Origin: Datura wrightii
Lineage: Eukaryota; Streptophyta; Magnoliopsida; Solanales; Solanaceae
Reading direction: 5' to 3'
Assembly (NCBI GenBank): GCA_035772735.1
Contig: JASDFA010000008.1
Location: forward strand, 4,818,501-4,882,500
DNA: 64,000 bases
The position numbers and the translations under genes were made by a program. The stretch's first letter is position 1; every line of letters begins with the position of its first letter. Shown here piece after piece: positions 1 through 10,788 of the stretch. The notes under the pieces were generated by a model. That model made no database searches, had not been told where the DNA came from, and worked only from the letters and a program-made list of their open reading frames with translations.

Positions 1-204
1 GAACGATTTTAGTATAATTTCCAGCAAGCATGCTAGTATATCATTACATATCATGCGATAATCAGATTAATGGATAGTCGAATGATTTTAGATAGTAATG
101 TGGTATCAACTAGTAGCTCAGCATGTTCTTACATAGTACCCAGAATGGAAGTTGTAAAAGCAGTATAATGAATTAGCAAGATTACAGATAGTATGTATTA
201 CATT

Positions 205-400
205 TGTTGAGATTGTATCCAGTAATAGATGGCATATCTTATGTTATTGAGCTATATCCAATTATAGATGGCATGTTCTAGGTTATCAAGTTATATCCAG
301 ATATAATCAGATCAGTAATCAAATATAGAAATAGCTCCAGATACAGATGTAGCTCCAGAAATAGATATGGCTCTAGAAACTGACATAGCTTCAGATCATG
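205..400 (+). repeat. Short tandem repeats in the element A LTR (5' copy)
   Basis: Two to three degenerate about 43-48-bp units contain TATCCAGTTATAGATGGCAT-like sequence. They are followed by about five 18-bp units of the form ATAGCTCCAGAAACAGAT. The same arrays lie at 8648-8852 in the 3' LTR. An open frame across them is only repeat translation. Confidence 0.75.
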
Positions 401-1456
401 GATAACAATAATCAGATAAACAGATAAAGGTCAGGTAGCAGTTAGCCCAGCAATCAGAAACAGTGTAAAACAGAATATAGCATCAGTTGTTTAGTACGGA
501 CTGGCCTTGAAATAAAAGAAGAGAATATGATTAGTATTTTTCATTTGAGCATGCTTGCTGTGTATGTGTTTTGCATGTTGAGACTTGTTATGGCATGTGG
601 GCATCCTTTAGCATTCCCCACCGCCCCTGGGTTATAGCTGTGTCGATACCAGATTCAGATACCGCCACCAGCTGGGCGATGTCGTCCGCCTAGAGGACGA
701 TGATGGCCGACCACCATGATAATACGGTCCAGATTACCCTACTTGCAGGGGCAGTTCAGTTTACACTGCGCAGAGCTAGATTACCCTATTTACAGGGGCA
801 GATTACTCTGTGTGCGCTTGTGGCCGGGGGCAGTTTCAGATACAGATTTTTATAAAATTACCCTGTTGCGTGCTTGCACCCAGGGGCAGTTTCAGTCACA
901 GATACAGCAGCAAATTACCCCGTTGTGCACTTGCGCCCCGAGGTAGGAGTCTTCAGACTCAGACACAGTTTATTGTCGGAGGCCAAGGCCTGAGCTACAT
1001 ACCCAAGTGGCCCGGTAGGAGGAACTCACAGTTATGAGAAGAGTGGAGTGACTTATTTTTGGTTGGTTTAGACCCGGGTAGGGGTAAATAGATTGTTCTG
1101 TTGGTTGGCACCTTCCGGCTTATAGGGGTCGATCAGGTATTGTGTGTATTTATATGTATATCTATATGTACTATTAGATACTGATAGACAATAGGATGAC
1201 ATGTCATCAGGTACGCCCAGTTTAGTTTCAGAATAGGTAAACTCTCCCCAGTTAGCCTCAACCAGATAGACTCAGCTACTTCCTGCTTATATGTCATGTT
1301 ATTGTTGTTATCCATTTCAGTTGTATATTTCAGTTTGCTTTACATGCTCAGTACCTATGGTACTGACGCCCATGGGGCGCTGCATTGCTTGCCTGCAGGT
1401 ACTCACAGATGAGGAGCCGATCCCTCGTGATCCTAGCCAGCGTAGAGTTATCAACT

Positions 1457-2369
1457 CCTGTCATCCGGAGCTTGATATTCAGAGGTGTATTTCATTTTCT
1501 TTCATTGTATAGTACGGGTAGGTCGGGGCAGGGCCCCGACCATTCTATTATTACTTCCTAGAGGCTTGCAGTCTGATGTTTCCTGTGGTGGTGGAGCCGG
1601 TCGTGTGGGGCCGTGCATGTATATATGTGTTTAGCTGTTGATGTTGGCCGTGTGGGGCCTTCTTCTGGTTATAGTTAGTGACCTTGTCGGTCACAAATGT
1701 GAATAGTAGTTGCTTCAGATTATAGTGTCATTGTTCTGGTTAGTTGTTGTGCTTTGCAGGTGGCTATAGGCCTAATCGGCCAGGGTCTGTATTTACAGCC
1801 GCTATATAGTCGGTTCATTTCTTGAAATAGAGCCATAGTCTAGCAGGCACTAGGTGCCCGTCATACCCCCCAAGGTGGGGTGTGACACCTATCCTTCGGA
1901 GCTAGATAGTCGGAGGTTGTGCCTATTTCCTTTTGTTTACAGTTTGGGTAGGTCGGGGCCCTGTCCCGACCAATTTATTATCACTCCCTAGAGGCTTGCC
2001 GTCCAATGTTTCCCTGTGGTGGTGGAGCCGGTCGTGTGGGGCCGTGCATGTATATATGTGTTTAGTTGTTGATGTTGGCCGTGTGGGGCCTTCTTCTGGT
2101 TATAATTAGTGACCTTGTCGTTCACAAATGTGAACAGCAGTTGCTTCAGATTATAGTGTCATTGTTCTGGTTAGCTGTTGTGCATTGCAGGTGGATATAG
2201 GCCTAATCGGCTGGGGGCTGTATTTACAGCCGCTATAAAGCCGGTTCATTTCTTGAAATAGAGCCATAGTCATCCAAAGCACCAGATGTGCTCAGGCTGG
2301 ACCGTTTAGCAGCCTAGAGTCTAGCAGGCACCAGGTGCCCGTCATACCCCCCCAAGGTGGGGTGTGACA
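1457..2369 (+). repeat. Tandem duplication of the LTR end within the 5' LTR of element A
   Basis: Unit 1 (about 1457-1887) and unit 2 (1888-2369) both run through the GGTCGGGGC...CCCGACC block and the GGTGGAGCCGGTCGTGTGGGG block and end in GGGGTGTGACA. The 3' LTR has the unit once (9915-10395). Unit 1 lacks about 50 bp between two AGTC direct repeats, a microhomology deletion that unit 2 does not share. The primer site follows unit 2 only. Confidence 0.85.
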
Positions 2370-2373
2370 AACA

Positions 2374-2387
2374 TGGTATCAAAGCAG
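2374..2387 (+). other. Element A primer binding site, initiator-Met type
   Basis: TGGTATCAAAGCAG starts 4 nt after the LTR end. It differs at one early position from the usual plant initiator-Met site TGGTATCAGAGC. It primes minus-strand DNA synthesis. Confidence 0.85.
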
Positions 2388-2584
2388 TTCGTGTCCCAGG
2401 GAGTCTGCAATCCATGCTAAGTAGAGTCTTGTCTATGGATGTGTTGTGCACTAGATACTATAGGCAGGAGGCTGCGAGGCATGATAGGATGGTTACTCTT
2501 CTTTCTCATTCAGTCGTGCTATAGAGCGGTACAGTATAGGGTTGGGTCCCTAAAACTTATCATATTCTTTGTCTACAGATAAAA

Positions 2585-3960
2585 ATGGCAGACCTGCGAC
2601 ACCCTGCCACAGGTAGAGGGTTGGATACAACGGCGGGTGAAGGCACCAGCAGGATGCCTCACTTACAGCCAGATTTAGCCCAGTCTAAGGGAGATACGGA
2701 GGTGTCATCTCGACCCTCCCAGCAGTCTCCGCCTCGCCAGACACCATTTGAGGCAGCACCGCCTCCCACAGCTCCTGCACCTACTTCATCTGATCAGGAG
2801 CTACGTAGTGCGGTGGTTATGTTGACCCAGATGCTAGCTACTCAGCGTCAGCCAGTACCACCTGCAGTAGCAGAATCCCTAGGTGGGCCAGGTAGTTCCA
2901 GGGTTAGAGAGTTCTTGGCATTAGGACCCCCTCAGTTTACAGGGTCAGATTCAGTGGAGGACCCTCAGGACTTTCTGGACCAGAAGCAGAGAACTTTCCG
3001 GGTTATGCATGTGACCCCTACAAAATTAGTTGAGCTGGCAGTGTTTCGGTTGTGGGACATAGTTGTATTATGGTATGAGAGTTGGGAAAGGTCTCGAGGG
3101 AAAGATGTTGCCCCTCCGACCTGGTCCAGCTTCTCAGAGGCCATCCTGGACCGTTATTTGCCACGGTAGATCCGGCAGGCCCGGATGGATCAGTTTTTGC
3201 ATTTGGAGCAGGGGGGAGGAGTGTACGAGAATATGCCCTACGGTTTGACTCCCTAGACCGCTATGCTCCAGCTTTTGTGGACACTATGCCATCCAGAGTC
3301 CACCGGTTCATTATGGGTCTGAACCTAGAATATATTGAAGCTTGCATGACGGCTACGTTACGAGAAGATATGGATATTGCCCGAGTACAGGCCTTCGCAC
3401 AGATAATTGAAGGCCTGAGACAGCTGCAGCGGGGCGACAGGCAGGCGACTTCAGAGCAGTGTCGTAGAAACAAACCCGCTGAGATTCAGGGGGAAATCCC
3501 TAGGGGGCCGAGATCATGGTTTTCAGATAGACCACCCAGATCTTTACCTCCGGTACAGTAGCAGAGACGTAGATTGGTCCGCCGGAGTCAGTCAGAGTCC
3601 GGTAGCAGTTTACGGACAGTAGCATCACCTCAGCAGCGGAGGGCAGAACATAGTAGGTTTGCACCTACCCCTTGTCCTATATGCCACCGACCCCATTCTG
3701 GAGCCTGCAGGCAAGGCTTCTCAGGGTGCTATTACTGTGGACAGGAAGGACATTTAATGAGAGATTGTCCGGCCAGAGGACAGGGTAGCCGAGATAGTCT
3801 GGATAGAACATTAGCGGGGCCACGAGCTCCAGCAGCCTCAGCAGGGCGCAAACCCTCAGGTTCAACAAATAGGGGCCACGGTAGATCAGGAACCTCTGGC
3901 TCAGGTGCAGGCCCCAACCGTACCTATGCATTACCAGGGAGGCAGGATTCAAAGGCATCT
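2585..3960 (+). pseudogene. Element A gag (broken)
   Basis: The capsid/nucleocapsid frame starts at ATG 2585 with a proline- and serine-rich N-terminus, then a capsid core around the LGPPQFTGSD and EDPQDFLDQ motifs. The frame stops at TAG 3167-3169. A further shift occurs near 3210 in a run of six Gs, and the frame resumes as SVREYALRFDSL. A second stop at 3559-3561 (CAG-CAG context, CAG to TAG) precedes an arginine-rich stretch. A CCHC zinc knuckle (CYYCGQEGHLMRDC, 3727-3768) binds RNA in this family. The length is near the usual about 450 residues. The gag/protease border is approximate. Confidence 0.88.
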
Positions 3961-4245
3961 CCCGACGTGGTCACAGGTATATTGATTATCTGCTCATACC
4001 CTGTTTATGTATTGATTGATCCAGGGTCTACCTTGTCATATATTACACCATTTGTGGCCCGGAAGTTGGGTATCCAACCAGAATTGCTTCAGCAGCCCTT
4101 TTCAGTGCTTACATCGGTCGGTGACTCAATTACAGCTAAAAGAGTTTACCGAGGGTGTACGGTAGAGGTTGCTGACCGCCAGACCACAGTAGACTTGATA
4201 GAACTTGAGATGGTCGACGTCGATGCCATTATGGGCATGGACTAG
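3961..4245 (+). pseudogene. Element A aspartic protease
   Basis: The retropepsin-like segment has the active-site motif LIDPGSTLSYI (DPGST at 4018-4032), the form common in plant chromoviruses, followed by FVARKLGI and a C-terminal IMGMD. The frame ends at TAG 4243-4245, where the family has Trp, so TGG to TAG is likely. A second stop follows near 4270. It would cleave the Gag-Pol polyprotein in the virus-like particle. Confidence 0.82.
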
Positions 4246-4314
4246 TTAGTGCCATGCCATGCCAACTTAGAATGATGGACCAAGACGGTCCGATTTCACT
4301 TTCCAGGGGAAGCA

Positions 4315-5330
4315 GTGCGAGAGTGGAAAGGGAGCACAACTACGCCAAAAGGTAGGTTTATTTCCTACCTTCAAGCGAGAAAATTAATAGCAAAGGGATG
4401 TATTTACCACCTAGTTAGAGTCCAGGACGTTCGGGTGGAATCTCCGACCCTTCAGTCTGTTCCAGTGGTCAATGAATTCCCTAATGTATTTCCAGATGAG
4501 TTGCCTGGTATCCCTCCCGAAAGGGAGATAGATTTTGCAATTGACTTGTTGCTAGGAACTCAACCTATATCCATTCCCCCGTATCGCATGGAACCAGCTG
4601 AGCTTAGAGAGTTGAAAGAGCAGTTAAAAGATTTGCTCGACAAAGGCTTTATCAGGCCTAGTACTTCCCCGTGGGGTGCGCCATTTCTGTTTGTGAGAAA
4701 GAAAGATGGTCACTCCGTATGTGTATAGACTACCAGCAACTGAATAAGGTAACGGTTAAAAACAAATACCCGCTCCCTAGAATAAATGATTTGTTTGACC
4801 AATTGCAGGGGGCCAGATGTTTCTCTGAGATAGATCTGAGGTTCGGATACCACCAGGTCCGAGTTCGTGAGAGGGACATTCCAAAGACTACTTTCAGGAC
4901 TAGATATGGTCACTTTGATTTCTAGTCATGTCTTTTGGGCTGACGAATGCTCCCGCAGTGTTTATGGACCTGATGAACAGCATATTCAGACCATATTTGG
5001 ATCTGTTCGTGATAGTATTTATCGATGATATTCTGGTATATTCTCATTCAGAGACAGATCACCAGAACCATTTACAAATAGTACTCCAGATCCTTAGGGA
5101 CCGTCAGCTGTACGCCAAGTTTTCTAAGTGTGAGTTCTAGCTGAACTCAATTGCCTTTTTGGGGCATATCGTGTCGGATGCTGGTATACAGGTGGACACA
5201 CAAAAAATAGAGGCGGTCAAGACATGGCCCAGACCTACCACTCCGACCGAGGTCCATAGTTTTCTGGGGTTAGCGGGATATTACCGAAGATTTATTGAAG
5301 GATTCTCCACTATAGCAGCACCTCTGACAA
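4315..5330 (+). pseudogene. Element A reverse transcriptase
   Basis: Starting at PNVFPDELPGIPPEREIDF, the RT runs through three frames: frame 1 to about 4710, frame 3 to about 4925 and frame 2 after that. Conserved blocks are visible: PYRMEPAELRELKEQL, FIRPSTSPWGAPFLFVRKKDG, CIDYQQLNKVTVKNKYPLP, FGLTNAPAVFMDLMN and the catalytic FIDDILVYS (FIDD at 5018-5029). KCEF is followed by TAG at 5138-5140, where the family has Trp. The thumb/connection segment after 5159 (GHIVSDAGI, FLGLAGYYRRFI) is intact. The catalytic aspartates remain, but two frameshifts and one stop destroy the protein. Confidence 0.9.
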
Positions 5331-5830
5331 AGATGACACAGAAAGCAGCGAAATTTCAGTGGACGGAGGCATGTGAGCAGAGTTTTCAAGAATTGAAAAA
5401 TAGATTGACCTCCGCCCCAGTACTAGCATTGCCAGAGGGAACAGATGGGTATGCGGTGTATTGCGATGCTTCAGGCATTGGGCTGGGTTGTGTGTTGATG
5501 CAGCATGGTAAGGTGATTGCGTATGCTTCCAGACAGCTGAGGAAACACGAAAAAAATTACCCTACCCACGACCTGGAATTAGCCGCAGTGATCCACGCCT
5601 TAAAGATATGGAGACATTACTTGTATGGCGTCCATGTGGACATTTTCACAGATCATAAGAGCCTACAGTATATATTCACTCAGAGAGAGTTAAATTTGCC
5701 ACAGCGTCGCTGGTTGGAGTTATTGAAAGATTATAATGTGGACATTCTGTATCATCCCGAAAAAGCCAATGTAGTAGCAGATGCTCTCAGCCGTAAATCC
5801 ATGGGGAGTTTAGTGTATTTGCGACCCGAG
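5331..5830 (+). pseudogene. Element A RNase H
   Basis: This is part of an open frame at 5159-6235, the longest intact stretch of the element. YCDASGIGLGCVL, the Glu of DLELAAV and FTDHKSLQYIF carry the acidic residues expected for retroelement RNase H. NVVADALSRK closes the domain. It degrades the RNA of RNA-DNA hybrids during reverse transcription. No stop falls within the domain. Confidence 0.9.
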
Positions 5831-5949
5831 AAGCGGGAGTTAGCTAAGGAAATTCATCAGCTAGTTGGTTTAGCCGTTCGAGTAGTAGAGACAGAAAATA
5901 ACAGAGCGGTGATTCAGAACTCTGTTGTGTCATCATTAGTTACAGAGGT

Positions 5950-7100
5950 AAAAGAACGGCAGTACGAGGACCCTGACTTAGTCCATCTTAGAGATAGAGT
6001 TCAGAAAGGTAAGGAGCTAGATTTCCAAGTGACTGAGGATGAAGTGCTGCGTTGTAAGGGCCGCCTATGTGTCCCGAATATTTCAAGGCTTCGCCAGCAG
6101 ATCATGCATAAGGTAAATTACGCTTGCTATTCCCTCCATCCAGGAGCAACGAAAATTTACCATGACATCAAGGAGATTTACTGGTGGCCAAGTATGAAAA
6201 GGGAAATAGTAGAATTTGTAGCCCAAATGTCCTAACTGCCAACAGGTAAAAACGGAACACTAGAAACCGGGCGGGTTAACTCAAGACATAGCTGTGCCTC
6301 TCTAGAAATGGGAAGCAGTGAACATGGACTTTGTAGCAGGATTACCCCGTACCAGACATAGACACGATTCTATTTGGGTAATAGTTGACAGGCTGACAAA
6401 ATTAGCTCATTTCCTGCCAGTGAAAGCTACCTTCTCGGCCGAGGATTATGCCGAATTATATATCAGAGAAATAGTTAGATTACATGGAGTGCTGGTATCT
6501 ATTATTTCAGATAGAGGAGCACAGTTTACAGCTAGATTTTGGCAGTCATTCCAGAGGGGTCTGGGAACGCAGATTAATTTGAGCACAGCATTCCACCCTC
6601 AGACAGATGGATAGGATGAGCGCACTATTCAAACGCTCGAAGATATGCTACGAGCGTGTGTACTAGATTTTGGGGGTAGTTGGGACGAGCATTTGCCGTT
6701 AATTGAATTTGCTTATAATAATAACTATCACTCAGCCATCCAGATGGCACCCTTTGAAGCATTGTATGGGCGAAAATGCAGATCGCCAGTCGGATGGTTT
6801 GAAGTGGGGGAGACAGCGCTGATTGGGCCGGATATTATTCGTCGGTCAGAAGAGGCGGTGAAGCTTATCAGAGAACGCCTACTGACTGCTCAGAGCCGCA
6901 AGAAGTCTTATGCGGATATGCGGCGCAGAAATCTAGAATTTGCAGTGGATGACTGGGTATATTTGAAAGTGTCTCCGATGAAAGGGGTGATGAGATTTGG
7001 CAAGAAAGGCAAGCTTAGCCCGAGGTTCATTGGGCCATATCAGATTTGGCAGAGAATAGACCGAGTTGCATACGAATCGAACTTGCCTCCAGAGTTAGCG
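5950..7100 (+). pseudogene. Element A integrase
   Basis: The zinc-binding HHCC region begins near 6100 (HPGATKIYHDI, YWWPSMKREI). A one-base insertion near 6227 breaks the frame just before the CPNCQQ pair of cysteines. Stops follow where CAG and TGG codons are expected (before 6318). The catalytic core continues from about 6318 in frame 3: DFVAGLP, IISDRGAQF, FHPQTDG. A further stop at 6612-6614 (CAG to TAG) comes just before the segment holding the DDE glutamate. The GPY-type C-terminal domain (about 6950-7100) is in frame with YLKVSPMKGVMRFGKKGKL and FIGPYQI. Confidence 0.88.
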
Positions 7101-7367
7101 TTTGTTCACCCAGTATTCCATGTATATATGTTGAGGAAGTTCATAGGAGACCCTTCCACAGTTGTTCCAGTTCAGGATGTCCAGGTCACAAAAGAGTTAG
7201 CATATGAAGAGGTTCCAGTAGCCATCTTAGACAGACAGATTCGTAGATTGAGAACTAAAGATATTGCATCTGTCAAGGTATTGTGGCATAACAAGAACCG
7301 AGAGGAGATGACTTGGGAGGCGGAGGAAGATATGAAGACTAGATACCCTCATTTATTTCAAGCGTAG
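7101..7367 (+). pseudogene. Element A chromodomain-like C-terminal tail
   Basis: The tail follows the integrase in frame, with PVFHVYMLRK, then ILDRQIRRLRTKDIASVKVLW and TWEAEEDMKTRYPHLF before TAG at 7365-7367. In plant chromoviruses this short chromodomain variant steers integration to heterochromatin (family knowledge). The usual WEAE box is present. The tail has no stop in this copy. Confidence 0.82.
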
Positions 7368-7619
7368 TCAGGCGACAGGTATGTTAGTATTATTATCTTA
7401 TGCAGTGCCTTATAGTATATATAAATGAGAAGGTCTATTTTAATCTGTCATTTAAATACTATAGTATTATGTGGAGTACCTGTGGAACTTTTCTGCATTT
7501 CAGGTTTTTGGGATAGTCCATATTACAAGGGAAACTCTGCCGAAATTTTTTCTAGAAACAAGTTGAGTAAGTTGAGAAGTCCTCCAGATAGAAGTTTACA
7601 TTCAAGGACGAATGTTCTT

Positions 7620-7632
7620 AAGGGGGGGAGAA
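7620..7632 (+). other. Element A polypurine tract
   Basis: The run AAGGGGGGGAGAA lies directly before the TG of the 3' LTR, where plus-strand DNA priming is expected. Confidence 0.85.
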
Positions 7633-10395
7633 TGTTATACCCTGTAAAATTTCCAACACATAGATGGCCTATTCGCGTGTTGGTTAAGAGTATTTGAAAG
7701 CCATACATGCTAGAAAAAGGCTCGAGAAAAGACTGGACGAGAAACCTGTCGAACCATCCCGGAAGGAGCCGGGGCAGAACCCCTCCGCGATGGCAACGTG
7801 TCACGGAGGTGGAGCCTCCGCATTGGCTTCGTGACACGTTGGCCCTGTCCAGGCCCAAGTATATAAACCCCTCACTTCGATTTATTTCATTAAATTCTTA
7901 TAATTTCCAGAAGAAAACGTAGGGGAACAGGGGAGAACGAAGATTCCTTACCAATATTCGTCTGATTACGCCATCAAACGCGATCCAAACTCAAATTAAC
8001 TCCAGATACCGAGGTGTTAGGCAGTAAGGAGCATTCCTACGGATTTAGTTTCGTGAAATTGGGCCGGCGAATCATCGTACTACCGAACTAAGGTAAGTGG
8101 AATTCCTCCAAATTTGTGTCAATATACTCCTAGCCTTAAATTGAATATTTCTCCCTTCTGGACTTTCGAGAAATAGTGAGTTTTTGACCGTCTTTCGATA
8201 AGCCAAAGTTTAGGCTATAAATATGTCGAAAGTGACGTTTTCTTTCAAAATATTGGTGTATTTAGTTCTAATTGGCATATATGTAAATGCAGTTGGGAGA
8301 AATAGCTGGAGTACTGACTGAGCTTCATCCGTTAGTCGGATAAACCGAGATTAAGGTATGTAAAGATATTCTTTCGGCAAGCCAGGAAGTACAATCTAGA
8401 AAATAAATAGAATAAAGGCTATTAACAGATACCCAGTGTACAGAAACGATTTTAGTACAATTTCCAGCAAGCATGCTAGTATATCATTACGTGTTATGCG
8501 ATAATTAGAATAACGGATAGTCAGATGATTTTAGATAGTAATGTGGTATCAGCTAGTAGCTCAGCATGTTCTTACATAATACCCAGAATGGAAGTTGTAA
8601 AAGCAGTATAATGAATTAGCAAGATTACAGATAGTATGTATTACATTTGTTGAGATTGTATCCGGTAATAGATGGCACATCTTATGTTATTGAGCTATAT
8701 CCAGTTATAGATGGCATGTTCTATGTTATTGAGTTATATCCAGATATAATAAGATCAGTAATTAGATATAGAAATAGCTCTAGACACCGATATAGCTCCA
8801 GATACAGATATAGCTCCAGAAACAGATATGGCTCTAGAAACTGATATAGCTTCAGATCACGGATAACAATAATAAGAAAAAGAGATAAAGGCCAGGTAGC
8901 AGTTAGCCCAGCAATCAGAAATAATGTAAAACAGGATATAGCATTAGTTGTTTAATAAGGACTGGCCTAGAAATTAAAGAAGAGAATACGATTAGTATTT
9001 TTCATTTGAGCATGCTTGCCGTGTATGTGTTTTGCATGTTGAGACTTGTTATGGCATGTGGGTACCCTTTAGCATCCCCGCCGCCCCTGGGTTATAGCTG
9101 TGTCGATACCAGATTCAGATACCGCCCCCAGCTGGGCGATGCCGTTCGCCTAGAGGACGATGATGGCCAACCACCATAATAATACGATCCAGATTACCCT
9201 GCTTGAAAGGGCAATTCAATTTACTCTGCGTAGAGCCAGATTACCCTGTTTACAGGGGCAGACTACTCTGCGTGCGCTTCTGGCCGGGGGTAGTTTCAGA
9301 TACAGATTTTTATAAAATTACCCTATTGCGTGTTCGCACCCAGGGGCAGTTTCAGTCACAGATACAGCAGTAGATTACCCCGTTGTGCGCTTGCGCCCAG
9401 AGGCAGGAGTCTTCGGACTCAGACACAGTTCATTGTCAGAGGCCACGGCCTGAGCTGCATACCCAAGGGGGCCAGTAGGAGGAGCTCACAGTTATCAGAT
9501 GAGTGGAGTGACTTATTTTTTGTTGGTTTAGACCCGGGTAGGGGTAAGTAGATTGTTCTGTTGGTTGGCACCTTCCGGCTTATGGGGGTCGGTTAGGTAT
9601 TATGTATATTTATATGTATATCTATATGTGCTATTAGATACTGATAGACAGTAGGATGACACGTCGTCAGGTACGCCCAGTTTAGTTACAGAATAGGTAA
9701 ACTCTCCCCAGTTATCCTCAGCTAGATAGACTCAGCTACTTCCTGCTTATATGTCATGTTATTGTTGTTACCCATTTCAGTTGTATATTTCAGTTTGCTT
9801 TACATGCTCAGTACCTTTGGTACTGATGCCCGTGGGGGCGCTACATTGCTTGCCTGTAGGTACACATAGACGAGGAGTCGATCCCTCGTGATCCAGTCAG
9901 CAGAGTTATCAGCTCCTATCCTCCGGAGCTAGATAGTCGGAGGTTGTTCCTATTTCCTTTTGTTTACAGTTTGGGTAGGTCGGGGCCCTGTCCCGACCAA
10001 TTTATTATCACTCCCTAGAGGCTTGCAGTCTGATGTTTCCCTGTGGTGGTGGAGCCGGTCGTGTGGGGCCGTGCATGTATATATGTGTTTAGTTGTTGAT
10101 GTTGGCCGTGTGGGGCCTTCTTCTGGTTATAGTTAGTGACCTTGTCGGTCACAAATGTGAACAGCAATTGCTTCGGATTATAGTGTCATTGTTCTGGTTA
10201 GCTGTTGTGCATTGCAGGTGGCTATACGCCTAATCGGCCAGGGGTTGTATTTACAGCCGCTATATAGCGGTTCGTTTATTGAAATAGAGCCACAATCAGC
10301 CAAAGCACCAGATGTGCTTAGGCTGGACCGTTTAGCAGCCCAGAGTCTAGCAGGCACTAGGTGCCCGTCATACCCCCCCAAGGTGGGGTGTGACA
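7633..10395 (+). repeat. Element A 3' LTR, 2763 bp
   Basis: It begins TGTTATACCC and ends GGGGTGTGACA, forming short terminal inverted repeats. A TATA box lies only about 230 bp in, so transcription would leave a very long R-U5 (about 2.5 kb). Downstream of the TATA are about 45-bp and 18-bp tandem repeats (8648-8852) and several about 60-bp blocks with GATTACCCTG...CAGGGGCAG (about 9190-9400). It matches the 5' LTR at 1-2369 except for that copy's end duplication. Confidence 0.93.
7795..7867 (+). promoter_or_regulatory. Element A U3 hairpin module and TATA box
   Basis: The inverted arms AACGTGTCACG (7795-7805) and CGTGACACGTT (7830-7840) are perfect complements separated by 24 nt. TATATAAA follows at 7860-7867, so this looks like the core promoter. 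The same arm sequence recurs in the Athila-type LTRs and spacers in this window. Confidence 0.7.
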
Positions 10396-10668
10396 TTTAA
10401 TGCATACCTCTAGTCTCTCATCTTGCTATCGACAATCATTTCTACCTCTTCTTTGATTAAATTTTACATTTGAAGTTGTTTAACCTATTTCCCCAAATTT
10501 TATTTTATTGTCTAGACCTGATGCATGCTTATGTGAATTAATTATGATGTTTGGTGAAACTAACATCCAGTACTTGTGGATTCAACCCCAACTCTTTGTT
10601 AAGTTACTTGTTTTGCGGCGATCGTAGCCACCTTCCTAACAGGAGAGTTGTTTGGACGTTATCAAAAA

Positions 10669-10686
10669 TGGCACCGTTGTTGGGGA
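10669..10686 (+). other. Element B primer binding site
   Basis: TGGCACCGTTGTTGGGGA differs at three positions from the Athila-type site TGGCGCCGTTGCCGGGGA, which is found exactly in element D. Its position just before a gag-like frame supports the reading. Confidence 0.72.
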
Positions 10687-10788
10687 TTGAAATTTGATTG
10701 CCATTTGTTGTTGTTTTTATTCACATTTGTGTTGCATTTGTTTTCTTTCACTTTGTTTTGTTGTTTTTGTTTATTGAATAGAAGAAAG

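Larger units (their letters stand above)
1..2369 (+). repeat. Element A 5' LTR (partial)
   Basis: The sequence from base 1 aligns with 8443-10395 of the 3' LTR and ends in the same GGTGTGACA just before the primer site. It is about 0.4 kb longer than the matching part of the 3' LTR because its last about 480 bp are present twice. The U3 and TATA part lies off the window. It holds the same 18-bp and about 45-bp tandem repeats as the 3' LTR (about 205-400). Confidence 0.92.
1..10395 (+). mobile_element. Element A: Ty3/gypsy Tekay/Del-like LTR retrotransposon, left edge cut
   Basis: The order is 5' LTR (partial), primer site at 2374, gag, protease, RT, RNase H, integrase, chromodomain-like tail, polypurine tract at 7621 and 3' LTR at 7633-10395. 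The window's first base matches about 8443 in the 3' LTR, so about 810 bp of the 5' LTR lie outside. The domain order and the C-terminal tail ending in YPHLF place it with chromoviruses of the Tekay/Del type (family knowledge). Every coding section carries stops or frameshifts, so it is not autonomous. The target duplication cannot be checked because the left end is missing. To its right lies Athila-type LTR-end sequence (B), so A probably inserted there. Confidence 0.93.

Noticed and set aside
8647..8844. 65-residue frame in the element A LTR
   Set aside because: It is the translation of tandem repeats in non-coding LTR sequence.
9190..9400. Evenly spaced GATTACCCTG/CAGGGGCAG blocks suggesting a CRISPR-like array
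   Set aside because: The units are degenerate, differ in spacing, and lie within an LTR of a plant retrotransposon. No cas genes exist here.
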